Source: Nocardia stercoris
Lineage (GTDB): Bacteria > Actinomycetota > Actinomycetes > Mycobacteriales > Mycobacteriaceae
Assembly (NCBI RefSeq): GCF_003696265.1
Contig: NZ_RFFH01000008.1
Location: 291,234 to 355,233, forward strand
Length of the DNA: 64,000 nt
Direction of reading: 5' to 3'
This document shows, piece after piece, positions 1-49,489 of this stretch. Both the position numbers and the translations under genes were made by a program. Below the pieces are notes generated by a model, which saw only the letters and a program-made list of their open reading frames with translations, did no database searches and was not told the origin of the DNA. How positions within the stretch are numbered: position 1 is the stretch's first letter; the number at the start of each line of letters is the position of its first letter.

Positions 1-41901
<41,901 letters not shown>

Positions 41902-41917
41902 CGTGCAGGCGAACCGG

Positions 41918-43051
41918 TCACCCGCTGGCGGCGCCCAGCTCGGCGAGCAGCGCCCGGCACTGCTGGATGTCCATCGCGTATCCGGGCACCAGGCGTACCG
42001 ACCGGCCACTGGCCTCCAGCTGCCCCTGTATCTGCCGCAGGCCGAACGCGTCGACCGGATCGGCCGAGTCGCCGAGTTCGGCGATCCGCTGGGCACGGGC
42101 GGCGTACAGGTCGCTGCCGCCGCGCACCGCATCCGTCCAGTCCGGAATGCTGGAGCCGATATCCGCGTTGAAGTCCTCCAACACGCTCGGTGGCAGGCCG
42201 TCCCGTTCCAGCGACCAGTTCATCAGCAGGCGGGACACCCGCCCGTTGAAATCCTCGAATGGATGGATGGATACGATCCGATGCTGCAGTTCGGCGGCGA
42301 GGTGATACGGGTCGTATCCGGGCTGCTGCCGGGCGGTGTTGTACCAGTCGGCCGTAGCCTTCAGCTCCCGCTCGATGGCTTCCCGCCCGTTCGTCACATA
42401 TTCGATTCCCCAGTTCTTGAGCGGGACAATCTCGGAGGTAAGGAATTTCACGTGCGGGTTCGCCTCGATGGCGGCCACCTCGCTGTCGGTGACCGGCCGA
42501 TCCCAGCTGCCCCGGCGCCGCTTCGGCGTGAATTGGCCGTCCAGCGACGGGGCGAGTTTGCGATGCAGGTCGGTGACGAAATCGACACTCAGATCCTGAT
42601 CACCGTGTAGTCGGGTGAACGCCCGGGCATCCAGGTAGTCGCTCCACGCGCCCCGGCCGAAAAGGATCTCGGGGTTGGAATAGCCCTGGGCCAGAGCCAC
42701 TTCCATCAGCGGTTTGTCGATCACCAGGCTGGCTTCCTGCATCACCTGCGCTCGTGTGTGCAGACCGAGGATCGTTTCTGGTGGCTCGTTGCCGGTCCAC
42801 GTGTGCGCGGTCGGCGCCGCCGGGCCGCCCAGCAGGCGGCCGGCCGACTCGTCGTCGGCCAGGACCGTCCCGGCCTTGCTGCGGAGCGCCGCGATCGCCG
42901 CTGTCTCCTCGCCGTGCACGATCTCGGCGGCCTGCTTGGTGACCGCCGTGAGCTGTTCACGCATCGCCTGCACGAAGACGGCAGTTCCAGTTCCACCCGT
43001 TTCCACACACACCCACAATCGGGAGCCTGAGCACCTCCACCGGCGCGACAT
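41918..43051 (-). CDS. Fic-family protein, probable nucleotidyl transferase
   Basis: Fic enzymes usually move AMP or another phosphate-containing group onto a protein target. The signature is at about 42230-42265: HPFEDFNGRVSR, which fits HxFx(D/E)(A/G)N(G/K)RxxR except that Phe replaces the small residue before Asn. The catalytic His and Arg residues are kept. No N-terminal SxxxEG/N inhibitory helix is obvious. The start is uncertain: an ATG at 43051, a GTG at 43006 (residue 16) or an ATG at 42964 (residue 30) are possible. The first gives 377 residues and has a TACCGT box 10 bases upstream; none has a good Shine-Dalgarno site. It converges with the NRPS gene with a 16-bp gap and has no partner antitoxin beside it. 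Confidence 0.85.
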   Translation of the reverse strand: MSRRWRCSGSRLWVCVETGGTGTAVFVQAMREQLTAVTKQAAEIVHGEETAAIAALRSKAGTVLADDESAGRLLGGPAAPTAHTWTGNEPPETILGLHTRAQVMQEASLVIDKPLMEVALAQGYSNPEILFGRGAWSDYLDARAFTRLHGDQDLSVDFVTDLHRKLAPSLDGQFTPKRRRGSWDRPVTDSEVAAIEANPHVKFLTSEIVPLKNWGIEYVTNGREAIERELKATADWYNTARQQPGYDPYHLAAELQHRIVSIHPFEDFNGRVSRLLMNWSLERDGLPPSVLEDFNADIGSSIPDWTDAVRGGSDLYAARAQRIAELGDSADPVDAFGLRQIQGQLEASGRSVRLVPGYAMDIQQCRALLAELGAASG

Positions 43052-43169
43052 CCCGACGACAACGGTATCCGGCGCCGCTGACAGCCGGCATCACCACCGC
43101 TGGGGAACAGGCCTCGGCTCGACTGGGCGCCGGATGCGGCCTGCCGTCGGCGATCACACCGATTCCGGG

Positions 43170-43299
43170 TGACGGATCCGTGTCAGCGGATCCGTCAGGT
43201 GTATGTCAGGGCGGCATCAGCGTGCCCGGCGAAGGTAGTCGCATGAGCAGTTCAGCGGAGACGCCGACCGGCTCACGGGCCGGATCCGCGGATCCGGCC
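43170..43299. promoter_or_regulatory. Four CGGATCCG palindromes in two dyads upstream of the DUF4097 gene
   Basis: Dyad 1 (43170-43197) has 11-base arms (tgacggatccg and its complement) around a 6-base spacer. Dyad 2 (43278-43299) is a perfect 22-bp palindrome with arms ggccggatccg and no spacer. Together they hold four CGGATCCG copies, at 43173, 43187, 43281 and 43289. GTCAG also recurs around 43182-43208. They could bind a dimeric regulator or fold in the leader RNA. Nothing else recognisable lies between 43052 and 43332. Confidence 0.55.
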
Positions 43300-43332
43300 G
43301 ACCTGAGCAGAGCACACCACGAGGAGACCGCC

Positions 43333-43998
43333 ATGACCACCTTCCAGACCACCGGCCCGATCACCGCCACCGTCGACATCGCCTGCGGCACCGTCACGTT
43401 CATCGCCGCCGACCGCTCCGACACCGTCGTCGAGGTACTGCCGACCGACCCGGCCAAGGGGCGGGACGTCAAAGCCGCCGAGCAGGTGACAGTCGAATTC
43501 GCCGACGGCGCCCTGCGGATCGAATCCCCGCAGCCGCGCAACCAGTACTTCGGGTCCTCCGGGTCGCTGGAGGTCACCGTCCACCTGCCCGCCGGCTCGC
43601 ACGTCGAGGCGAACACGGACAGCTGCGAGCTGCGCGGCGTCGGCCGCCTGGGTGACGTCCACTTCGACGGCGCCTACCGGCGGATCGCGCTCGACGAGGC
43701 CGCGAGCCTGCACCTGACCGCGGTCGACGGCGACGTCGAGGTCGGCCGGGTGGCGGGCCCCGCGCAGATCACCACGGCCCGTGGCGCGATCCGGATCGGC
43801 GAGGCCGTGCGCGGCGCGCTCGTCCTGAGCACCCGAACAGGTGACATCACGGTAGGCGCCGCCCCCGGCGTCTCGGCCTCCCTCGACGCCGACACCGGCA
43901 AGGGCCGAATCAGCAACGCGCTGCGGAACAACGGCACCACCGAACTCGACATCCACGCCACCACCACCCAGGGCGACATCTCCGCCTTCAGCCGCTAG
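43333..43998 (+). CDS. DUF4097 family beta-strand repeat protein
   Basis: The protein has 221 residues with a regular pattern of short beta strands and Gly/Asp turns (GDVEVG, GAIRIG, GDITVG, GDISAF), typical of DUF4097/adhesin-like beta-solenoid proteins of unknown function. There is no signal peptide or membrane segment, so it is probably cytoplasmic. I chose the ATG at 43333 because GAGGAG lies 6 bases upstream and homologues begin with MTT-(F)-xTxGPI-like sequence. An in-frame ATG at 43243 with GAAGG upstream could add 30 hydrophilic residues. A strong terminator stem follows the stop. Confidence 0.75.
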   Translation: MTTFQTTGPITATVDIACGTVTFIAADRSDTVVEVLPTDPAKGRDVKAAEQVTVEFADGALRIESPQPRNQYFGSSGSLEVTVHLPAGSHVEANTDSCELRGVGRLGDVHFDGAYRRIALDEAASLHLTAVDGDVEVGRVAGPAQITTARGAIRIGEAVRGALVLSTRTGDITVGAAPGVSASLDADTGKGRISNALRNNGTTELDIHATTTQGDISAFSR

Positions 43999-44004
43999 CG
44001 CCGA

Positions 44005-44051
44005 AGAAACGGTCGTCTACCCCTGCTTTCCGGGGGTAGACGACCGTTTCT
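44005..44051. terminator. Bidirectional stem-loop terminator with 19-bp perfect stem
   Basis: Arms 44005-44023 (agaaacggtcgtctacccc) and 44033-44051 are perfectly complementary around a 9-base loop. It sits 6 bases after the DUF4097 stop and 32 bases after the allophanate hydrolase stop, between two convergent genes. It lacks a long T tract, as is common in actinobacteria. Confidence 0.85.
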
Positions 44052-44083
44052 GGTTGGGCGGCAACGGGATTTGCGCCGGTCGG

Positions 44084-45871
44084 TCAGTCCGAGTTGCTCA
44101 TCAGGTGGGGGAGGGCGGTGCGCCAGCTGGTGTGGGGGGTGAGGTCTCGGGCGGCGGCGGCTGCGGCGCCGGTGCAGGAGAAGCCGGGGTGCCAGGTGCC
44201 GTCGTCGAGTTCCACCGCGCCGAGTTGCATGGGGCTGGGGAGGGATGTGAGGAAACGGCCGAGGGCGGCGGGGGAGAGGATCCAGCGTTCGGCTGCCACG
44301 GAGATGCCGGGGGTGCCTTCGGGGGTGCGAGTGACAGCCGGTTTCGGGGGGACGGTGTCGAGGGCGGCGAGGCGGTAGGCGGGGGAGGTGCGAACCGGGC
44401 CGGCCCAGCGGGCGCCGAGGTCGGTGAGCTGGAACATGAGTGGCTGGTCGTAGAGATGAGCGCCGAAGACGATCAGGTCGGTGGTGGGTGCCACCCACAG
44501 TGGCCAGGCCGGATCGGTGCCGGTGAAACCGCGTGGGCCGGTGACGGCGTGCTGTGGATCGCTGCTGTCGGACGGCTGCGGATCGGCTTCCGTGGACAGC
44601 TGTGGATCGGCAGCTGGGGACGGTTGTGGATGAATCGCCGGGGCTGCTGCCAGCGGACCCCGCCCTGGGGACGGATGTGGATCGATCGGCGCGGACGGGA
44701 TTCGGGCCGCGATGTCCAAGGCGACCGCGTCCTCGAACGGCCGCGCGAAGACGGTGACGCCGAACTGGGCGGCACCGGCGAGGCCGGCCGGAACCGCGAC
44801 GGCGCACAGATCGAAGAGATTGCAGAAGTTGGTGTAGGTGCCGACCCAGGAGTTGACACCGACCGGGTCGGCCGCGACCTCGTCGATCGTAGGTTGTCCG
44901 GGTGTGGTCGGCGCGAGCAGGGCATCGGCGCCGGCCAAGGCGGCCATCGCGGCCGTGCGCAGCCGGTCGAGTTGCTCGAGGTCGGAGACCAGACGGTGGG
45001 CGGGGAGATCGCGGGCACCGGCGATGATCGCGCCCACAGTGGGGTCGACCAAGTGCGGGTGCGCGTCGACGAATTCGCCTACCGCGGCATAGCGTTCGGC
45101 GACCAAGGCGCCGTCGTACAGCAGTCGTGCGGCGGCCAGGAACGGTTCGGGATCGATCGTGACGATCGAGACACCTTGGGCGCGTAGCTCGTTCACGGTG
45201 CGCTCGAAGGCGGCAAGCTCGGCGGTACCGCAGCGAGGCAGCGAATCGAACACCGCCACAGTCGGTTTCGGTGGTGCGGCGAGCCGGACGTCGGCGGGCC
45301 AGGCTCGATCCGGTGCGCCCGCGGCGAGTACGCCCATCGCGCGGTTCGCCGTGTCCAGGTCGCGCGCGAAAACGGTCACACAGTCGTAGGACCGGCACGC
45401 GGGAACCACACCGGCGGTGCTGATCACTCCGACGGTCGGCTTGATCCCGACGAGTCCCTGGTAAGCGGCCGGCACCCGACCGGAGCCGGCGGTGTCGGTA
45501 CTGATCGCGATATCCGCCGCCCCGCACGCCACGGCCGCCGCGGAGCCGGAACTCGAACCACCGCCGACGAATTCGGGCCGACGGGTGTCCGGCACCGCGC
45601 CGTACGGCGATCGGGTGCCGACCAGGCCGGTGGCGAACTGGTCCAGATTGGTCTTGCCGACCACGACCGCACCGGCCGCCCGCATCGCGGCGACCGCGGC
45701 CGCATCCCGCTCGGGCAGATACGCGTAGCCGGGGCAGCCGGCCGTGGTGGGTATCCCGGCCACATCGACGTTGTCCTTGACCGCCAACCGCAATCCGGCC
45801 AAGGGGCCGTGCGCCGAGGCGATGTCGGCTTCGACCTCGGCGGGGTCGCGCTGCTCGATCCAGATAGTCAT
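44084..45871 (-). CDS. atzF: AtzF-type allophanate hydrolase (amidase signature family)
   Basis: The enzyme hydrolyses allophanate to ammonia and CO2, the last step of urea or guanidine carboxylase pathways. The 595 residues match the usual AtzF length of about 600. The amidase-signature triad is visible as Lys32 (AVKDNVD), Ser106 (GGGSSSGSA) and Ser130 (STDTAGSGR). A C-terminal domain after about residue 450 (DLIVFGAHLYDQPLMFQL) is typical of allophanate hydrolases. Between the two lies a Pro/Ser/Asp-rich linker with DPHPSP, HPQPSP, DPQLST and DPQPSD repeats. The start has AAAGGTGAG just upstream. It is the last gene of the operon, 87 bases after the carboxyltransferase gene. Confidence 0.9.
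   Translation of the reverse strand: MTIWIEQRDPAEVEADIASAHGPLAGLRLAVKDNVDVAGIPTTAGCPGYAYLPERDAAAVAAMRAAGAVVVGKTNLDQFATGLVGTRSPYGAVPDTRRPEFVGGGSSSGSAAAVACGAADIAISTDTAGSGRVPAAYQGLVGIKPTVGVISTAGVVPACRSYDCVTVFARDLDTANRAMGVLAAGAPDRAWPADVRLAAPPKPTVAVFDSLPRCGTAELAAFERTVNELRAQGVSIVTIDPEPFLAAARLLYDGALVAERYAAVGEFVDAHPHLVDPTVGAIIAGARDLPAHRLVSDLEQLDRLRTAAMAALAGADALLAPTTPGQPTIDEVAADPVGVNSWVGTYTNFCNLFDLCAVAVPAGLAGAAQFGVTVFARPFEDAVALDIAARIPSAPIDPHPSPGRGPLAAAPAIHPQPSPAADPQLSTEADPQPSDSSDPQHAVTGPRGFTGTDPAWPLWVAPTTDLIVFGAHLYDQPLMFQLTDLGARWAGPVRTSPAYRLAALDTVPPKPAVTRTPEGTPGISVAAERWILSPAALGRFLTSLPSPMQLGAVELDDGTWHPGFSCTGAAAAAARDLTPHTSWRTALPHLMSNSD
44525..44700 (-). repeat. Degenerate in-frame repeats encoding a Pro/Ser linker in atzF
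   Basis: On the + strand the word TGTGGATCG and close variants recur at about 44561, 44575, 44612, 44630 and 44669. On the coding strand this gives repeated Asp-Pro-(Gln/His)-Pro-Ser units. The frame is intact. It separates the amidase core from the C-terminal domain and is probably a flexible linker. Confidence 0.7.
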
Positions 45872-45958
45872 GTCTCACCTTTCGGGCCGAAGCCTGAAGT
45901 CGTAGTTCGCCGCGCGCCGGACGGATCCGGCGCCGCGTGTCACATCGGCCGGTGGCGG

Positions 45959-48055
45959 CTACACCGCGGATCCCGCCAGTTCCCCGGCGTCCGCCCACGA
46001 CTGTCGTTCGGCGGCGAAGGCTTCGGCCTGCCGGGCGCGGAACTCGGCGATCGGGTCCGCGTTGTCGGACAGGAACTTCCGGTAGTCGGCGAGCCGGAAC
46101 TCGCCGTCCTCGGTGCGCAGGTCACAGTGGCCCGCCGCGAAGTCGGCCCGCAGATCGGTCAGTTCCTCGGTGGAGACCGGGTACCAGCGGATGCGATCGA
46201 AATATCGGAGCAGCCACGGGTTTTCGTCGTTACCGTCCGAGCGGTGGTTCCACACCTGGGTGGTGCGGCCGACGAACTGGTAACCGCCGGGGCCTTCCAT
46301 GCCGTAGATGCAGAGGTAGGCGCCGCCGATCCCGACCGCGTTCTCCGGGGTCCAGGTGCGAGCGGGGTTGTACTTGGTGGTGACCAGCCGGTGCCGGGGG
46401 TCGGTCGGAGTGGCCACGGGCGCACCGAGATACACGTCGCCGAGACCGAGCACCAGGTATTCGGCGTCGAACACGGTGTCGTACACCGCCTGGACGTCGG
46501 GCAGCCCGTTCATCCGCCGGATGAACTCGATGTTCCACGGGCACCACGGCGCATCCGCGCGGACGCCGTGCATGTAGCGCTGGATGGCCTCCCGGGTGGA
46601 CGGGTCGTCCCAGGACAGCGGCAGGTGCACGGTCCGGCTGGGTACGACCAGGTCGGTGGCGGCTGGAAGGGACGATTCGGCGTCGGCGAGCAGCGCGAGG
46701 AGCCGCCCGGTCGACAGCCGGTCCGGATCGAAACGCACCTGCAGCGACCGCACTCCGGGGGTGAGTTCGGTGATTCCCGGGACCCGGGCCGCCCGCAGGT
46801 GACCGTAGAGCGCGTGCACGCGCGCCCGCAGCTCGAGATCCAATGTCATCTCGCCGTATTCGACCAGTACGCCGTCGTTGCCGGCCCGGCGCACGGTGAT
46901 CGCGGTACCGTCCGCGGCTTCCCGGCGCGCGAGGATGCCGTCGTCGCCGTCCCCGCCGGTGGACAGGACGATGGGCCAGTCCGCCCGGCGGGCGGGACCG
47001 ACGTCGGCCAGCGAGGCGGCGCGGTCGGCCCGCACCGGGACGAAGCGCACCGTGTCACCGGGGGTCAGCTGGCCCAGCTTCCAGCGTTCGGCCGCGACGA
47101 CGGTGACCGGGCAGACGAAGCCGCCGAGGCTGGGCCCGTCGGGGCCGAGCAGGATGGGGGTGTCGCCGGTGAAGTCCAGCGCGCCGATGGAATAGGCGGT
47201 GTCGTGGATGTTGGAGGGGTGCAGGCCCGCCTCCCCGCCGTCGGGCCGAGCCCACTGCGGTTTCGGTCCGATCAGCCGGACCCCGGTGCGGTCGGAGTTG
47301 AAGTGCACCTCGTAGTCGGTGGCCAGCAGGGTGTCGATGTCGTTGCGGGTGAAGAACTCCGGTGCGCCGTGCGGTCCCTCGGTGACGGCGAGTTCCCAGC
47401 GGTGGGTGAGCACCGGCTGCCAGTCGGCGGGAACGGCAGTGCCACTGTGCTTTTCCCTGCCGGTCCCGGTCACGGAGGTGCGCAGGACGTCTCCGGCGCG
47501 CAGCACCCCACCCGTGCCCCCGAACCCGCCCAACGTGAATGTGGCGGCGCTGCCCAGGTATTCGGGGCACACCAGACCACCCGCGAACAGGATGTAGCTG
47601 CGCATCCCGGGCCCGCGCACCATCCCCACGTCGAGCACCCCGCCCGGCGGGACGGTGACGGTCCGCCACTGCTCCACCGGTACCCCGTCGACCGTGACCG
47701 GTGCCGGCGCACCGGTCACGCACACCGTGGCACCGTCGGGAAAGCGGAGCGCCGGCCCACCCATGGTGCACTCCAGTCCCGGCACTCCCTCCGGATTGCC
47801 CAGAGCCCGGTTGCCGAGCCGGAACGACAGGTCGTCCATCGGTCCCGACGGCGGCACTCCGACGTGCCAGTACCCGGTGCGGGCCGGCCAATCCTGCACG
47901 GTGGTCAGCATTCCGGGGCGCAGAACCTCCACCGCGGCGGTCGGCGCGACCGTGTCCACCCGGACGTCGATTTCGACACCGGGGTCGACCTCGCGGGCCG
48001 GACTCGGCGTGGCCGCGGGCTCGACCGTCGCGGTCGCCGCTCGAACCGGTGTCAT
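45959..48055 (-). CDS. Carboxyltransferase-only homologue of urea/guanidine carboxylase (KipA-KipI fusion)
   Basis: The 698-residue protein begins, after about 45 unstructured residues, with the carboxyltransferase start of urea carboxylase (TTVQDWPARTGYWHVGVPPS), an AHS2/KipA-like domain. An AHS1/KipI-like domain follows (from about ITVRRAGNDGVLVEYGEM) and then the C-terminal part (YNPARTWTPENAVGIGG). It ends at FAAERQSWADAGEL, where complete urea carboxylases continue into a biotin carrier domain. The N-terminal biotin carboxylase (about 450 residues) and the carrier EAMKM motif are both absent. The ATG overlaps the preceding stop as ATGA, so translation is coupled. A role in urea, guanidine or lactam metabolism is likely; the exact substrate is not resolvable. 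Confidence 0.85.
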   Translation of the reverse strand: MTPVRAATATVEPAATPSPAREVDPGVEIDVRVDTVAPTAAVEVLRPGMLTTVQDWPARTGYWHVGVPPSGPMDDLSFRLGNRALGNPEGVPGLECTMGGPALRFPDGATVCVTGAPAPVTVDGVPVEQWRTVTVPPGGVLDVGMVRGPGMRSYILFAGGLVCPEYLGSAATFTLGGFGGTGGVLRAGDVLRTSVTGTGREKHSGTAVPADWQPVLTHRWELAVTEGPHGAPEFFTRNDIDTLLATDYEVHFNSDRTGVRLIGPKPQWARPDGGEAGLHPSNIHDTAYSIGALDFTGDTPILLGPDGPSLGGFVCPVTVVAAERWKLGQLTPGDTVRFVPVRADRAASLADVGPARRADWPIVLSTGGDGDDGILARREAADGTAITVRRAGNDGVLVEYGEMTLDLELRARVHALYGHLRAARVPGITELTPGVRSLQVRFDPDRLSTGRLLALLADAESSLPAATDLVVPSRTVHLPLSWDDPSTREAIQRYMHGVRADAPWCPWNIEFIRRMNGLPDVQAVYDTVFDAEYLVLGLGDVYLGAPVATPTDPRHRLVTTKYNPARTWTPENAVGIGGAYLCIYGMEGPGGYQFVGRTTQVWNHRSDGNDENPWLLRYFDRIRWYPVSTEELTDLRADFAAGHCDLRTEDGEFRLADYRKFLSDNADPIAEFRARQAEAFAAERQSWADAGELAGSAV

Positions 48056-48672
48056 CGCGTCACCACCATGCGCACGGGCGTCGGCTCGAATCCGTTGCAG
48101 GGGTTGTTGATCTGCGGGCAGTTCGAGACCAGCACCAGTGTGTCGACCTCGGCGCGCAGCGAAACCTTGCGGCCGGGAGCGGATTTCCCGTCGACGATGC
48201 CCAGGGTGCCGTCCGCCTCGACCGGCACGTTCATGAACCAGTTGATGTTGGAGACGAGATCCCGCTTGCCCAAACCCCATTCGAGGGCGGCGGTCAGGAA
48301 GTTCTCCACACAGGCGTGCTGGTGGCGGGTGTGGTGACCGTAGCGCAGGGTGTTGGATTCCTGCGAGCAGGCGCCGGCGATGGTGTCGTGGTCGCCGACC
48401 TCGTCCTCGACCACGGTCATGAGGACGAGCCCGGAGTCGGTGCGCAGCGCGCTGCCGGTGGTGAGGAAGATGTTGCCCTGGGCGGCCACGGTGGCCTGGG
48501 CGCTGTAGCGCTGCGTGGCGGGGTCGTCGGCGCCGTAGAGCAGGCAGTCGACGGCCTGGTTGCCGTGCAGGTCGATGATGTCGAGGCGGTCACCGGCGCG
48601 CACCACGGTGGACCAGGGCGCGCAGGCGGGGACGATCTCGTCGCGGACGACGATGCCGGTCGAGGTGGTCAC
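48052..48672 (-). CDS. DUF1989 urea-carboxylase-associated protein, second copy
   Basis: The 206 residues match the DUF1989 family (DIIDLHGNQAVDCLLY, ESNTLRYGHHTRHQHACVENFL, NWFMNVPV, NCPQINNPCNGFEPT), known as urea-carboxylase-associated proteins. In guanidine degradation such pairs act as carboxyguanidine deiminase subunits; which subunit this is cannot be told by eye. The start is GTG with AGGAGG 7 bases upstream and overlaps the previous stop (GTGA). Cys and His residues in conserved motifs are candidates for metal binding. Confidence 0.87.
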   Translation of the reverse strand: MTTSTGIVVRDEIVPACAPWSTVVRAGDRLDIIDLHGNQAVDCLLYGADDPATQRYSAQATVAAQGNIFLTTGSALRTDSGLVLMTVVEDEVGDHDTIAGACSQESNTLRYGHHTRHQHACVENFLTAALEWGLGKRDLVSNINWFMNVPVEADGTLGIVDGKSAPGRKVSLRAEVDTLVLVSNCPQINNPCNGFEPTPVRMVVTR

Positions 48673-49415
48673 TGGAGGTCCTCCTGGGTGTGCGCGGCCC
48701 GCCAGGCCTGTTCGGTGTTCTCGACGGCCCGCAGGTATTCCGGGTCGGTGCCCGTCAGGGCGTTCAGCTCGCCCGGCGCCGCCCACGCGACCAGGTCGAG
48801 ATCCGTTGCGGGCGTCGGGTCCAGCGGGTGCGGCGCGTTGGCGACGAGCAGGATCGCGGGCAGATGCAGCAGCAGGTCGACGGCCGTTCCCGCTCCGGCT
48901 GCTCCGGTAGTCCGCAGTGCGCCACCGGGTTCCACGCGCACGCCTCGGAACAGTGTGACGGTTGGGGCGATATCACGCGGTGCCAGGCCGTGTTTCGCGC
49001 CGGCGAGGTGTAGTGCGTGGCGGGCCTGCGCGCTCGGGCCGCACAGGGTGTCGTGGTGCCCGGAGGTGTCGGACACGATGGTCGCCAGCACCCGGCCCTG
49101 GTCGGTGAGCAGCGGATGCCCGGCACCGAGGTACGCCTGCCACGGCACCTTCATGGTGTCGGCCACATTCATTCGCTCCCACGGCGATTCGGCGCGCAGC
49201 AGCAGCAGGTGGGCGCAGGCCGCGCCGAACGGATCGCCGAGCCGGACGCGGCTGCCGCGGCCGAGCACGACACCGGCGTAGCCACCGGCCGGAATCCGTT
49301 GCGCGACCGCCGGATCGGTGATCCCGGCGGGCAGGTCGGGCCGGGCGATGGTCGCGGTCGCGGCCTGGGCGCGCGCGTGGTCGCGCGCACCGTTGGTGGT
49401 CGCCGTGCTGGTCAT
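48669..49415 (-). CDS. DUF1989 urea-carboxylase-associated protein, first copy
   Basis: The 248-residue DUF1989 paralogue (PAGGYAGVVLGRGSRVRLGD, ERMNVADTMKVPWQAY, DTSGHHDTLCGPSAQARHAL) is the first of the adjacent pair usually found with urea/guanidine carboxylase genes. ATG at 49415 has AAAGGA 7 bases upstream. The 3' end overlaps the next gene by 4 bases, consistent with a heteromeric complex made in equal amounts. It differs clearly from the second copy, so the pair is old. Confidence 0.87.
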   Translation of the reverse strand: MTSTATTNGARDHARAQAATATIARPDLPAGITDPAVAQRIPAGGYAGVVLGRGSRVRLGDPFGAACAHLLLLRAESPWERMNVADTMKVPWQAYLGAGHPLLTDQGRVLATIVSDTSGHHDTLCGPSAQARHALHLAGAKHGLAPRDIAPTVTLFRGVRVEPGGALRTTGAAGAGTAVDLLLHLPAILLVANAPHPLDPTPATDLDLVAWAAPGELNALTGTDPEYLRAVENTEQAWRAAHTQEDLQ

Positions 49416-49446
49416 GCGGATGTCCTTTCGGCAGTGGAGAATCGGG

Positions 49447-49478
49447 CCCGGGTGGGCGGAGGAGGACGCCCACCCGGG
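49447..49478 (-). terminator. Strong intra-operon stem-loop between permease and DUF1989 genes
   Basis: Arms cccgggtgggcg (49447-49458) and its complement (49467-49478) form a perfect 12-bp GC-rich stem with an 8-base loop. It lies in the 74-base gap after the permease stop. There is no U tract on the minus strand, so it may be a partial terminator or an RNA-stabilising hairpin that sets permease expression relative to the enzymes. Confidence 0.6.
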
Positions 49479-49489
49479 AGTCGGAGGGG

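Noticed and set aside
41902..43052. Remnant of a lost NRPS thioesterase or carrier downstream of the stop
   Set aside because: The 16-base gap and the following region are fully explained by the convergent Fic gene; no GxSxG or LGGxS remnant is visible in the + frames.
43180..43332. Longer N-terminus for the DUF4097 protein
   Set aside because: The extra 30-50 residues are hydrophilic, overlap the CGGATCCG dyad and do not resemble the family; GAGGAG directly precedes ATG 43333. Kept as an alternative only.
45809..48337. 842-codon + strand open frame
   Set aside because: It is antisense to the carboxyltransferase and DUF1989 genes, which have family motifs, ribosome sites and 4-base overlaps; the + frame has no recognisable domain.
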